From IMG/VR virus record IMGVR_UViG_3300032462_000053, positions 1 through 28,754 of that record: DNA of 28,754 nt; one strand, written 5' to 3'. The notes below the pieces were generated by a model. That model was given only the letters and a program-made list of their open reading frames with translations. It searched no databases and was not told the origin of the DNA. Shown here one piece after another: positions 22,845-28,754 of the stretch. Within the stretch, counting starts at the first letter, position 1, and each line of letters starts with the position of its first letter. A program made the position numbers and the translations under genes. Origin of the DNA: a virus.

Positions 22845-24685
22845 TAATGTACCTTGTCGTATGATTTACCTATGTGGGATGACCCGCCCATACATTCAAT
22901 TCCAAACCACTTGGGGGCCTCAGTAAATGCTTCTACAGCTAATTCGGATACTTGTTCAGCGTCTTCATCCTTGACTACCAAGCAAAACTCGTCATGCATA
23001 TGAAGTACAAACTGATGATGTATCTTATTCGCAACCAGCTTCTCTTTCATATACACAGCTGCCGCCTTGCAGGTGATCCCCTCGATCGTCTGGAGTGCGT
23101 AGTTGAGTACCATGTGCGGGGAGCTCGTGAATACGATTCGCCCGTCTAGCCCCCGGATGAACGCGTTTCGTTCTCCGAAAGCAGCAGAGGATTCCTCGAA
23201 CTGAGACTCTAAAGACTCCTTTAGTTCCTTCATTCCTGGGATGGAATCTTGGAATTTCTCTAGGGCCTTGGCACCCGCTTTCGGGTTGGTAGCGCCTGTG
23301 AGGATCTGGCCTAGTTTGCCCTTACCCCCACCAAACAAAAACGCATAGAGAAAAGGCTTCGCTAGCTTCCTGCTCACTCCCAACACATCCGCGTTCCGCT
23401 GGTGGACATCCCCGTTGATCACCTCGTTGGTAAACCCTTGGTTGTTTAGCAGGTGGCATAGGCCGCGCATCTGGTTGCCAGACGAATCAGCACCTACTAA
23501 TGAACACCCTTCTTCAGCAATCAACAGGGACCGCATCTCTGGCCCGTATGGTGCATCCACGGAGGGTATGTTGGCTACGACCTCGTGTCGGCATCTGAAG
23601 GTAGGCGTTCCTACGGTCCACATGTTGCCATGTAAGCGACCGTCTACCGACGCAGCCTTGATCCATCCCTCGAGGATTCCTTTCCGCGCCCGGATGGTGT
23701 AGTACTCCGAGACCATCGTACCTCCTTCACCAAGTATTGACAACGAGGTGTCGCTCATCTTAGGCGTAGTGTTGATCCACTTATTACCTACCTTCTCGGT
23801 GTTCCACTCGTCTGGAACCCACCCGATGCTGTATAGATAATCGCGAACAACCGTGATAGTGCCAAGCTTACCCTGCACGAATTCCACTCGCGAGTATGGC
23901 CCTTCGAGTGGTCGCTCGTCAAGACCCGCTTCGATGGGGTACCCAAAGTGTTTAACAGTATTGATCGCATAGTTCCCAGACTTGGTCCAGATCGGTGTCT
24001 TAAACTCGGATTTACCGTCGATGGCTATGCATCTGGCCCCGATAATTGGCTCAAGCGTTTGCTCGATGATCGCCATCCGTGTCTCTAACCGTAGCATGAG
24101 CGCTTCGGCAGCGGGCATATCGAATCGCCACCCTGTGTGGCTAATCTCAGCTTCGATCTGAGCGAACTTCATTTCGACTTCTAGACCCTTCGCGTACAGG
24201 GGATACCTCCGAGAAATCTTGTTGGCCTCCTGCGCTACTGCGTGGTATACCTTCACGTTCAAGGCAACGTCTTGGATACAGTACTTGAGCATATTGCGGG
24301 TGTACTTGGTCCAGTCGTCGTACTTACCCTTAGGCGACTCGAGATGTTGGCCCCAACCACCGAGACCGTGCAGGTGGTCCCTCCTGTATCGATTGACCAT
24401 CGACATGATCCAGGTATCAAGGAGCCGCTGGTGTGGCAAGGGTGACCAACCTCGTAGCTTCCCGAGTACCGAGATGTCGTAGTTGATGAAGTTATGACCG
24501 ATGAGAACGTCAGCTGCGTGTAGTGCCGCTAGGCCGATATCTAGGTTTGGTAGTCGGTCGTCGTAGTCCGAGTAACACAGTACCTCGTTGGTATCTACGT
24601 CCTGCGTCACCATACACCAGACTGTTGCTACCTTTTCGTAGAGGCCGTCTGTTTCGATGTCAAAGAGCAGCCGCTTCTTTGTCAT
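22844..24685 (-). CDS. DNA polymerase, family A with 3'-5' exonuclease domain
   Basis: A 613-aa replicative polymerase. The proofreading domain has FDIETDGL (D9, E11), GHNFINYD (D70) and YCIQDV (D138). The polymerase domain has motif A VGADSSGNQMRG (D400), motif B RKLAKPFLYAFLFG (R439, K443, Y447, aligning with T7 R518, K522, Y526) and motif C HMHDEF (D565). All catalytic residues are present, so it should be active in both functions. It is about 90 residues shorter than T7 DNA polymerase (704 aa). In T7 the homologue uses host thioredoxin for processivity; I could not confirm an equivalent thioredoxin-binding insertion here. The ATG overlaps the preceding stop (ATGA), with AGG 8 nt upstream. 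Confidence 0.95.
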   Translation of the reverse strand: MTKKRLLFDIETDGLYEKVATVWCMVTQDVDTNEVLCYSDYDDRLPNLDIGLAALHAADVLIGHNFINYDISVLGKLRGWSPLPHQRLLDTWIMSMVNRYRRDHLHGLGGWGQHLESPKGKYDDWTKYTRNMLKYCIQDVALNVKVYHAVAQEANKISRRYPLYAKGLEVEMKFAQIEAEISHTGWRFDMPAAEALMLRLETRMAIIEQTLEPIIGARCIAIDGKSEFKTPIWTKSGNYAINTVKHFGYPIEAGLDERPLEGPYSRVEFVQGKLGTITVVRDYLYSIGWVPDEWNTEKVGNKWINTTPKMSDTSLSILGEGGTMVSEYYTIRARKGILEGWIKAASVDGRLHGNMWTVGTPTFRCRHEVVANIPSVDAPYGPEMRSLLIAEEGCSLVGADSSGNQMRGLCHLLNNQGFTNEVINGDVHQRNADVLGVSRKLAKPFLYAFLFGGGKGKLGQILTGATNPKAGAKALEKFQDSIPGMKELKESLESQFEESSAAFGERNAFIRGLDGRIVFTSSPHMVLNYALQTIEGITCKAAAVYMKEKLVANKIHHQFVLHMHDEFCLVVKDEDAEQVSELAVEAFTEAPKWFGIECMGGSSHIGKSYDKVH

Positions 24686-25224
24686 TTTAGGTACCTAGCC
24701 AGGTAGAAATCAGAGAGGGCTCTCGCTTCCACCTCACTTGGGTCGAAGTAGTAGGCCTCTTGCTTATCCTGCGGGTCAAAGGACATACCCTTGATAGGAA
24801 ACCCATCTGTGTAGGTAAGCTGCTGGCATGCGTGTACGAACTCGTGGCATACTGTGTTTAGAAATTGGCGCATAAGCGGTGTGTCGTCGTCACAGTTCTC
24901 TTCGAAGCTGTCTTCCATCCACGGCGCGGCTACTTGTATCAGGATGTGGTTAGCTTCGGTAGCTGTTAGTGTAACGCCTGCCTCGCCTGTGCCCATTATC
25001 CCGAACACGATATCTACCTTCCACTTTTGATCACAGATGTATATGCCCTTTCGCATCACAAAATCCGCCAGGATATCGTTGAATAGCGTCTTGACCCAGG
25101 CGATGTTGCCGCCCAAGCTAACTACCGATACTGAGATGTTTTCAAACCGGGTTAGAGGCCTGTCTTTGACAACCACTCCGGGTTTGCCAGCAGGTTGTGG
25201 TTGTGTTTTTGTTTCTTTACCCAT
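24682..25224 (-). CDS. HExxH metallopeptidase-like protein
   Basis: A 180-aa protein with an excellent start site (GAGG 7 nt before the ATG). A zinc-protease signature HEFVHACQQ is at 127-135, and DPSEVEARALSDFY (161-174) supplies a candidate third zinc ligand (E164 or E166), as in gluzincin-type peptidases. The first 20 residues are Pro/Gln/Lys-rich and flexible; the middle is beta-rich (KVDIVFGIMG, NHILIQVAA). No signal peptide, so it should act in the cytoplasm. The start overlaps the end of the upstream small gene by 73 nt in another frame, and the stop overlaps the DNA polymerase start. The target is unknown; virion maturation, host takeover and defence evasion are all possible. Confidence 0.65.
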   Translation of the reverse strand: MGKETKTQPQPAGKPGVVVKDRPLTRFENISVSVVSLGGNIAWVKTLFNDILADFVMRKGIYICDQKWKVDIVFGIMGTGEAGVTLTATEANHILIQVAAPWMEDSFEENCDDDTPLMRQFLNTVCHEFVHACQQLTYTDGFPIKGMSFDPQDKQEAYYFDPSEVEARALSDFYLARYLK

Positions 25225-25388
25225 TTCAGTTCCTCTGATAGGTCAATTTCAATTACTTCGAATGATTCTTTTTCAGATAACCCGTTTAGGTTAACCAGGC
25301 AGTCGGTTAACACCTTGAGGACCGCCTCCGGTGTGCATGGCTGCGGTATTTTCAATCTAAAGATACACTTAACAACTACTTCTTCCAT
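25152..25388 (-). CDS. Small hypothetical protein, first gene after promoter P3
   Basis: A 78-aa protein with GGAG 5 nt before the ATG, 17 nt downstream of a predicted transcription start. The sequence begins MEEVVVKCIFRLKIPQP and continues with a helical leucine-rich part (AVLKVLTDCLVNLNGLSEKESFEVIEIDLSEELKW), reminiscent of small alpha-beta phage proteins but not of a named family. Its last 24 codons overlap the start of the metallopeptidase-like gene. Function unknown. Confidence 0.65.
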   Translation of the reverse strand: MEEVVVKCIFRLKIPQPCTPEAVLKVLTDCLVNLNGLSEKESFEVIEIDLSEELKWVKKQKHNHNLLANPEWLSKTGL

Positions 25389-25404
25389 TTTCTCTCCGTT
25401 GGTG

Positions 25405-25419
25405 CTTTAGGTACCGACT
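25405..25419 (-). promoter_or_regulatory. Predicted phage RNA polymerase promoter P3 (for the polymerase operon)
   Basis: On the - strand: AGTCGGTACCTAAAG, then CACC. It differs from P1 at one position (CTAAAG for CTATAG). It lies in the 38-bp gap between two small genes; the predicted start is 25,405. Genes downstream include DNA polymerase, primase-helicase and RNA polymerase, so it could set up self-reinforcing transcription. Confidence 0.75.
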
Positions 25420-25426
25420 GTTGGGG

Positions 25427-25609
25427 TCATGCTGGCCATCGATGTTCCTCTTGTTCTGCGCGGTATTGATGTTTTAGGACAGCTACCCGTCTTTTAAAGG
25501 ATTCATCTGCCGTCTTTAGCCGTTTTATTTCTATGGCCTGAGACACAACCTTAGCCACCGCGATTCGGTACCTGTTGGCTAATTCGATGAATTCGCTCCA
25601 TATAGTCAA
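25427..25609 (-). CDS. Small coiled-coil-like hypothetical protein
   Basis: A 60-aa frame starting with TTG at 25,609, 5 nt after the DNA ligase stop. The product is helical and charged (IELANRYRIAVAKVVSQAIEIKRL, SFKRRVAVLKHQYRAEQEEHR). The start is uncertain: GGGG is well spaced for an ATG at 25,616 in a different frame, which encodes only 20 residues before stopping at 25,551. Either this TTG frame is used or a short peptide is made there. The gene fills the space between the ligase and promoter P3. Function unknown. Confidence 0.45.
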   Translation of the reverse strand: MTIWSEFIELANRYRIAVAKVVSQAIEIKRLKTADESFKRRVAVLKHQYRAEQEEHRWPA

Positions 25610-25614
25610 CCATA

Positions 25615-26475
25615 TTATGTCCCCTGTGTTCGCATCCCGAGGTATATCGGATGCCGTGGTTTGTCTTTAACCCCGACTGGAAAGTATTTGTATTTGATAA
25701 CTGATCCGATATCCCAATATTGAGCGCGTTCTCCAGCTGTGAAACCTGAGCCGACAAAGAAGTCTACTCCTGTTTCTACATCGCGGACATGGAGTGCACC
25801 CATTGTCCCTTTACCAACCAGGCCCGCTTTGCTAATCGACCTCTTAGTTCTGCCTAGCTCGTTTGTCGTTGCTTCATTCTCATTTTTCATTTCTTCTACG
25901 ATGTCTAGAATTACTGCCTCCGAGTCTAGGAACCGTTTGAGCTTGTACGAGTTGGCTTCTTTCAGGGTACACCGACCATGCTTGTACAGGCCTGTTCCAG
26001 ATCGAAGGACCAAACCTTCGTAGCCCATGTTGATGCGTGTGTGCTCTTCGTCTAGAAGATGCTCTTCGCTGAGCATCAGGTTGGGGTACACAACGTCTAC
26101 GCGGGTGTCCCAGGCGAATCGGTTAAGCGAACGAGACCGGTCTAGATAGTCCACACCTGTCATATCCCAGAAGTCGAACACGAGGTATCGGATGTTGTTG
26201 CACACCTTGTCGTGGGACATCACAAACGAGTTGGTCTCTCGGTAGACGTCATCAGCGGTCGGAGACCCGTAGATCAATTCCCCATCACAACCCTCGTACT
26301 CCGGCTTCCCGAAAAGCTGTTGTACGTATTTGTTAGGGATAGGCTTCAGCGTTCGAGACAGGACCACGTTGTCCTTCACTAGCGCTCGGATACCGTCCAG
26401 CTTTGGCGTAGAAAATATCGGGTAGGAGAGGGCTGAGGTATCGGGGCACTCCCTTGGCAGGAGCATCGGTTTCAT
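25615..26475 (-). CDS. ATP-dependent DNA ligase
   Basis: A 286-aa protein with GGAGG 6 nt before the ATG. Motif I is PKLDGIR with K25 as the adenylation lysine; GELIYG (motif III region), GYEGLVLR (motif IV) and YKLKRFLD (motif V) follow. The C-terminal OB-fold domain includes VGSGFTAGERAQYW and the RHPIYLGMR element common in phage DNA ligases. It seals nicks between lagging-strand fragments during phage replication and in repair. The compact two-domain build (nucleotidyltransferase plus OB) is close to phage minimal ligases and shorter than T7 ligase (359 aa). It overlaps the upstream gene by 4 nt (ATGA), so translation is probably coupled. Confidence 0.92.
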   Translation of the reverse strand: MKPMLLPRECPDTSALSYPIFSTPKLDGIRALVKDNVVLSRTLKPIPNKYVQQLFGKPEYEGCDGELIYGSPTADDVYRETNSFVMSHDKVCNNIRYLVFDFWDMTGVDYLDRSRSLNRFAWDTRVDVVYPNLMLSEEHLLDEEHTRINMGYEGLVLRSGTGLYKHGRCTLKEANSYKLKRFLDSEAVILDIVEEMKNENEATTNELGRTKRSISKAGLVGKGTMGALHVRDVETGVDFFVGSGFTAGERAQYWDIGSVIKYKYFPVGVKDKPRHPIYLGMRTQGT

Positions 26476-26720
26476 TCGACCTCCGCCAGCTTCTGTTGCA
26501 GGAAACGAATCCGGTCGAGCAGCGCGTTCATCACTTCGACGGGCACCCGCATCGTTTCTTTACCTTTGTCGGCCTCTTTGAGGTAGTCGTTGATACCGGC
26601 TTCGCTGCGTGAGTGTTGAGCAGACATGTTGTTCCTGATTTGTTGCTTGTATTGGATGATCGTGGCGTTTGCTAGGTCTAGTGACTTCACTAGCTGAGTG
26701 ATGTACTCGGAGTCGGTCAT
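26472..26720 (-). CDS. Small helical hypothetical protein
   Basis: An 82-aa protein with ATGA overlaps at both ends. It is almost entirely helical in character, with a possible coiled coil at each end (YITQLVKSLDLANATIIQYKQ and VMNALLDRIRFLQQKLAEVE) and a polar middle (SAQHSRSEAGINDYLKEAD). It has no enzyme motif, membrane segment or known family that I recognise. The conserved coupling to the ligase suggests expression in the same early to middle phase. Function unknown. Confidence 0.65.
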   Translation of the reverse strand: MTDSEYITQLVKSLDLANATIIQYKQQIRNNMSAQHSRSEAGINDYLKEADKGKETMRVPVEVMNALLDRIRFLQQKLAEVE

Positions 26721-27127
26721 TTGTTTTCTTCTAGATGCTTAATCAGGAAATTCAGATACCACTGCGCCTTCTTAAGGTCCTGCACCACAGGATCCTTCAG
26801 ACCGGACCGCATGAGGTATTTGTAGATCTGCCCCATCAGGTGAGCCTTTACCCCAGTGAACCGCTTCAACATCGGGATCATTAAATCCATGTATTGGAGA
26901 CCAGGCACTACATCTTGGTAGTGTGCGGGGTTGATGTGGTCTGTTGGAACGGGTGATACCTGGTCTAGGATTGTACCTACCAGTTTTTCGAATTCTTCGT
27001 GTTCTATCTTGCTTTCCTCTTGTTGTCGGATATCATTACCTGACGCATTATCATGGTTGATGGCCCATTTGTTTGGTGGCGGTGCTTTGAACTGCGTAGC
27101 CCAAACGTCGTCGTAGAAGTCAGACAT
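26717..27127 (-). CDS. DUF3310 protein (T7 gp1.7-like family)
   Basis: A 136-aa protein. Residues 63-130 match the DUF3310 pattern: DHINPAHYQ, PGLQYMDLM, MGQIYKYLMRSGLKDP and DLKKAQWYLNFLIKHL. T7 gp1.7, which contains this kind of domain, is a nucleotide kinase that phosphorylates dGMP and dTMP. The domain is also found in many phage proteins of unproven activity, and here only this region resembles gp1.7. The N-terminal 60 residues are polar and probably flexible. Placement near a deoxyribosyltransferase-like gene and upstream of a ribonucleotide reductase fits a role in nucleotide supply. Its ATG overlaps the TAA of a tiny membrane-peptide gene. Confidence 0.75.
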   Translation of the reverse strand: MSDFYDDVWATQFKAPPPNKWAINHDNASGNDIRQQEESKIEHEEFEKLVGTILDQVSPVPTDHINPAHYQDVVPGLQYMDLMIPMLKRFTGVKAHLMGQIYKYLMRSGLKDPVVQDLKKAQWYLNFLIKHLEENK

Positions 27128-27216
27128 TAGATATGAATCTTTCGTGGTTTAACACATTGTAACATCAAGCAGACACTGCCGATGCATAGTAGGATTGTCC
27201 AGATGGTTGCTAGCAT
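27127..27216 (-). CDS. Tiny membrane peptide (29 aa)
   Basis: The ATG at 27,216 overlaps the end of the 37-aa peptide gene, and the TAA shares one base with the DUF3310 start (TAATG). The peptide has one hydrophobic stretch (LATIWTILLCIGSVCLML) followed by a basic tail (CVKPRKIHI), the layout of a small single-pass membrane protein with its C-terminus in the cytoplasm. No family recognised. It is supported mainly by exact coupling to both neighbours. Confidence 0.6.
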   Translation of the reverse strand: MLATIWTILLCIGSVCLMLQCVKPRKIHI

Positions 27217-27323
27217 CCCTTGTACCCCTTCAAAACTGCCCTGCGCCTGATATGCGGTTCGGCTGCTGCGTATATCAAAACAACCGACGCGATAAGCCCC
27301 CAGATTGTTCCTATGGTGGTCAT
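27210..27323 (-). CDS. Tiny membrane peptide (37 aa)
   Basis: The ATG at 27,323 overlaps the upstream TGA (ATGA). Residues 4-21 (IGTIWGLIASVVLIYAAA) form a transmembrane segment; residues 22-37 are basic (PHIRRRAVLKGYKGC). It overlaps the 29-aa peptide gene by 7 nt. The layout resembles small phage inner-membrane proteins such as holin-like or superinfection-related peptides, but no specific family can be named. Confidence 0.65.
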   Translation of the reverse strand: MTTIGTIWGLIASVVLIYAAAEPHIRRRAVLKGYKGC

Positions 27324-27382
27324 TTAAAAGATACCTTATACCAGATGAAATAGACGATGAGAATAGATACCACAGCGATCAA
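27320..27382 (-). CDS. Very short membrane peptide (20 aa, TTG start)
   Basis: A TTG at 27,382 overlaps the TGA of the deoxyribosyltransferase-like gene, with GGGAG about 8 nt before it. The peptide is nearly all hydrophobic (IAVVSILIVYFIW) and ends YKVSFK. The stop overlaps the next ATG. A TTG 15 nt further upstream would give 25 residues. It is so short that it may instead be spacer, but the hydrophobic content and the coupling match the two genes that follow. Confidence 0.4.
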   Translation of the reverse strand: MIAVVSILIVYFIWYKVSFK

Positions 27383-27798
27383 AGGTAGTACTCCCAAACA
27401 GCCTCAACAGCTGCGTGTAGCGATGTGTGAATCTCGGTAGCGTACGCCGAGATAAACGGATGGTGGAACTGGCCTTCAGCGAGGATCACTATGATGATCT
27501 TGTTGTGGGTATGGGCGTGGGCGATCTCAGCTACTGTTCCCCACTTCTTGCCGGGGAGGTCATCTGAGAGGTTAGCTAGGATGACCGTCGAGTTGGAGAT
27601 ATCTTGGAGGTCGCATTTGAAGAGCCGGTTGGCAGCGTAGGGGCTCGTGTCCAGGATGAAGTTGGCCCTTCGGCACGGGTTGAGGGTTATGATGTCTCTG
27701 GCTGCTAGCATAGCTGTCGCTTGGTTACGCCACTTTGTTTGCTGCTCTGGGGTGAGTCCTTCGATGGGTCCAGCGAGGTATGTGTAGTTGTGTTTCAT
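27379..27798 (-). CDS. Nucleoside 2-deoxyribosyltransferase-like protein
   Basis: A 139-aa protein with the pattern of the deoxyribosyltransferase / DUF4406 superfamily: YLAGPIEGL (7-15) at the N-terminus, WRNQATAML, LNPCRR, then CDLQDISNSTVILANLS (D63 in the active-site region) and WGTVAEIAHAHTHNK with E91 as the candidate catalytic glutamate. Known relatives move or remove bases on deoxynucleosides or nucleotides and serve in salvage or in clearing unusual nucleotides. Phage versions are mostly untested. No signal peptide; cytoplasmic. The ATG overlaps the upstream stop (TAATG), and its TGA overlaps the start of the tiny membrane-peptide series. Together with DUF3310 and NrdJ it suggests a nucleotide-pool programme. 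Confidence 0.75.
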   Translation of the reverse strand: MKHNYTYLAGPIEGLTPEQQTKWRNQATAMLAARDIITLNPCRRANFILDTSPYAANRLFKCDLQDISNSTVILANLSDDLPGKKWGTVAEIAHAHTHNKIIIVILAEGQFHHPFISAYATEIHTSLHAAVEAVWEYYL

Positions 27799-28163
27799 TA
27801 TGCGGCCTCGTTTAAGCTTGCCCGAAGCTTTTCTGAAACGTATTTATCGTTCATGACGTAGGTGATGGCCGATTCGTTATTGAGAATCAGGAGAGCTACC
27901 CACCACCCGTCAAGTAGGTGGGCTACCTCAAAGCAATCTTCCTCGTCTAGTTCTTGGCACTCTTCGATTGACTCATATACTGTGATATAGTGGCAGTCGT
28001 CACTTAAGAAGTCGCAGTCGTCAGCAAAACCACCTTCTAGGCAGTTTTCTAGGTAGTCCCGTAGGGCTTCTGGTAGAGGATTTTTTGTTGGGTAGCTATA
28101 TTCATCCCAGAGTGGCGCGCCTAGGCAGCGTTCGAGCATTTTCTTATTCAGGATGTATTTCAT
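27798..28163 (-). CDS. Acidic hypothetical protein
   Basis: A 121-aa protein starting at an ATG 1 nt after the upstream stop. It is strongly acidic (LSDDCHYITVYESIEECQELDEEDC), with several cysteines (positions 13, 41, 49, 56, 68, 76) and a hydrophobic patch near residues 90-97 (WWVALLILN). The cysteines are not arranged as a clear zinc finger. Acidic small proteins are common among phage early genes that block host enzymes or mimic DNA, but nothing here proves such a role. No family recognised. Confidence 0.65.
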   Translation of the reverse strand: MKYILNKKMLERCLGAPLWDEYSYPTKNPLPEALRDYLENCLEGGFADDCDFLSDDCHYITVYESIEECQELDEEDCFEVAHLLDGWWVALLILNNESAITYVMNDKYVSEKLRASLNEAA

Positions 28164-28164
28164 T

Positions 28165-28362
28165 TTATTCTACTTTAGTTACTTCAGTCCATGCAGCGAA
28201 GTGGAATACGGTACTTTCGCGGGTGCAGTAAGAGTACATCCCGTCGACGTGATTAAAGTAGTACACAGCAGCTGTGTGCCCTGGGTCGTTGCCGTCGGGC
28301 GGTACTCGGGGTTCCTCGTTGAGAGTGAAGTGGGAAAATCGGGGTAGTTCGTAGAGTTTCAT
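28165..28362 (-). CDS. Small hypothetical phage protein
   Basis: A 65-aa protein from the ATG at 28,362, whose first base is shared with the upstream TAA; an open extension to 28,395 has no better start. It begins MKLYELPRFSHFTLNEE and is rich in strands and aromatic residues (AAVYYFNHVDGMYSYC, TVFHFAAWTEV). The 'LPR.S.F.L' opening recalls small phage proteins that fold as a single beta barrel, but I cannot name the family. It ends 1 nt before the next ATG. Confidence 0.6.
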   Translation of the reverse strand: MKLYELPRFSHFTLNEEPRVPPDGNDPGHTAAVYYFNHVDGMYSYCTRESTVFHFAAWTEVTKVE

Positions 28363-28565
28363 TATGCTGCGTCCATTACCACGGTGGCGGCCCATGTCCC
28401 GTCTCGGTTTAGGGTGATTTTTACACGTACTTTGCTCAGGCTCATTACCCAGACTTGCTCTTTAATACTGGCTTTTTGTAGGGTTAACGAGTATACTTCG
28501 CCGTCGTCATCAAGGTCTTTTATAACACTGTTCAGTTCGTCTATGTTTGCGTTAAACATGGCCAT
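28362..28565 (-). CDS. Small hypothetical protein
   Basis: A 67-aa protein from the ATG at 28,565, chosen because GGAG lies 6 nt upstream; a TTG at 28,577 in the same frame would overlap that site. Residues 5-25 are acidic and helical (NIDELNSVIKDLDDDGEVY). The second half looks beta-rich (VWVMSLSKVRVKITL, TWAATVVMD). The stop overlaps the next start. No family recognised. Confidence 0.6.
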   Translation of the reverse strand: MAMFNANIDELNSVIKDLDDDGEVYSLTLQKASIKEQVWVMSLSKVRVKITLNRDGTWAATVVMDAA

Positions 28566-28566
28566 T

Positions 28567-28754
28567 TTATTCTCCAAATACTACGGGTTTGTATGCCGTG
28601 AACCACCGCTGACCCACAACATAGCCTATGTGCTTTTCCCCAAGGTACATTTTCGATATTCGACCGCCACCTGCCTTGTTCTGAAGCTCCCGTAGTGTTT
28701 TCGCCCTGAGGTGCGCGCCGTATTCGTCTATATAGAGGAGTTCTGGTTTGGTCA
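28567..28754 (-). CDS. Small hypothetical protein, probably complete but for one base
   Basis: The frame reaches the right edge, where the window ends with the TG of what is probably an ATG, followed by 61 codons and a TAA at 28,567-28,569. The product begins TKPELLYIDEYGAHL and continues with a Gly/Arg-rich turn (KAGGGRISKMYLGEKHIG) and strands (YVVGQRWFTAYKPVVF). No motif is recognised. The next gene starts 2 nt downstream. Confidence 0.55.
   Translation of the reverse strand, partial: TKPELLYIDEYGAHLRAKTLRELQNKAGGGRISKMYLGEKHIGYVVGQRWFTAYKPVVFGE

Noticed and set aside
24685-24699. Fourth promoter-like site (GCTAGGTACCTAAAA) upstream of DNA polymerase on the - strand
   Set aside because: It matches the motif at 11 of 15 positions but lacks the AGTY part and the final G, lies inside the end of a gene, and would start transcription at the ATG itself. 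Probably chance from a Leu-Ala-Arg-Tyr-Leu coding stretch.
1-28754. tRNA genes, CRISPR arrays, integrase or attachment sites
   Set aside because: Read by eye on both strands; no cloverleaf, regularly spaced repeat array or recombinase motif was seen. A tRNA-finder run would be needed to exclude weak tRNAs.

Overview
This window is part of a tailed-phage genome, most likely a podovirus. The gene set resembles the T7 group (single-subunit RNA polymerase, family A DNA polymerase, primase-helicase, 5'-3' exonuclease, ATP-dependent DNA ligase, very large internal virion proteins), but the layout does not. In classical T7-like phages all genes point one way. Here a late structural block runs rightwards (about 1-13,124), a replication and early block runs leftwards (28,754 down to 13,175), and the two meet at a hairpin that looks like a bidirectional terminator (13,130-13,168). 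No host gene, tRNA, CRISPR array or insertion sequence was recognised. The host cannot be named from the sequence.

Left arm (+ strand). The tail end of a GNAT-like gene is followed by three smaller glycine/alanine-rich virion proteins (230, 254 and 135 aa) and three giant proteins (1001, 1396 and 1254 aa). The 1001-aa protein carries a lytic transglycosylase (SLT) domain. The 1396-aa protein begins with what looks like a staphylococcal-nuclease-type domain. The order and sizes fit a DNA-ejection apparatus comparable to T7 gp14/gp15/gp16. Head, portal, tail and packaging genes are presumably left of the window.

Right arm (- strand, read from right to left). First come small unknown genes, a nucleoside 2-deoxyribosyltransferase-like protein, three tiny overlapping membrane peptides, a DUF3310 protein, a DNA ligase, an HExxH metallopeptidase-like protein, DNA polymerase, exonuclease and a GIY-YIG protein. 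Then follow two small genes, the primase-helicase, a 52-aa gene, the RNA polymerase, an RNA ligase and a B12-dependent (class II) ribonucleotide reductase. Most of these genes overlap through ATGA or TAATG junctions, so the block looks like a tightly coupled operon. At its far end lies a short accessory segment (13,175-14,672): an endonuclease-VII-type HNH gene, a 60-aa gene, a DUF2829/Tad2-type protein (the family that includes a sponge for Thoeris defence signals) and a 79-aa gene.

Regulation. A 15-bp motif, AGTYGGTACCTAWAG, occurs three times on the - strand (13,972-13,986; 14,652-14,666; 25,405-25,419), each between coding regions and each ending in a T7-like CTATAG or CTAAAG start. I infer that these are promoters of the phage's own RNA polymerase. 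Two of the three sit less than 700 bp apart and drive the accessory segment. The main points for follow-up are this promoter set, the Tad2 fusion in its own transcription unit, the nested membrane peptides and the nuclease domain in an ejection protein.
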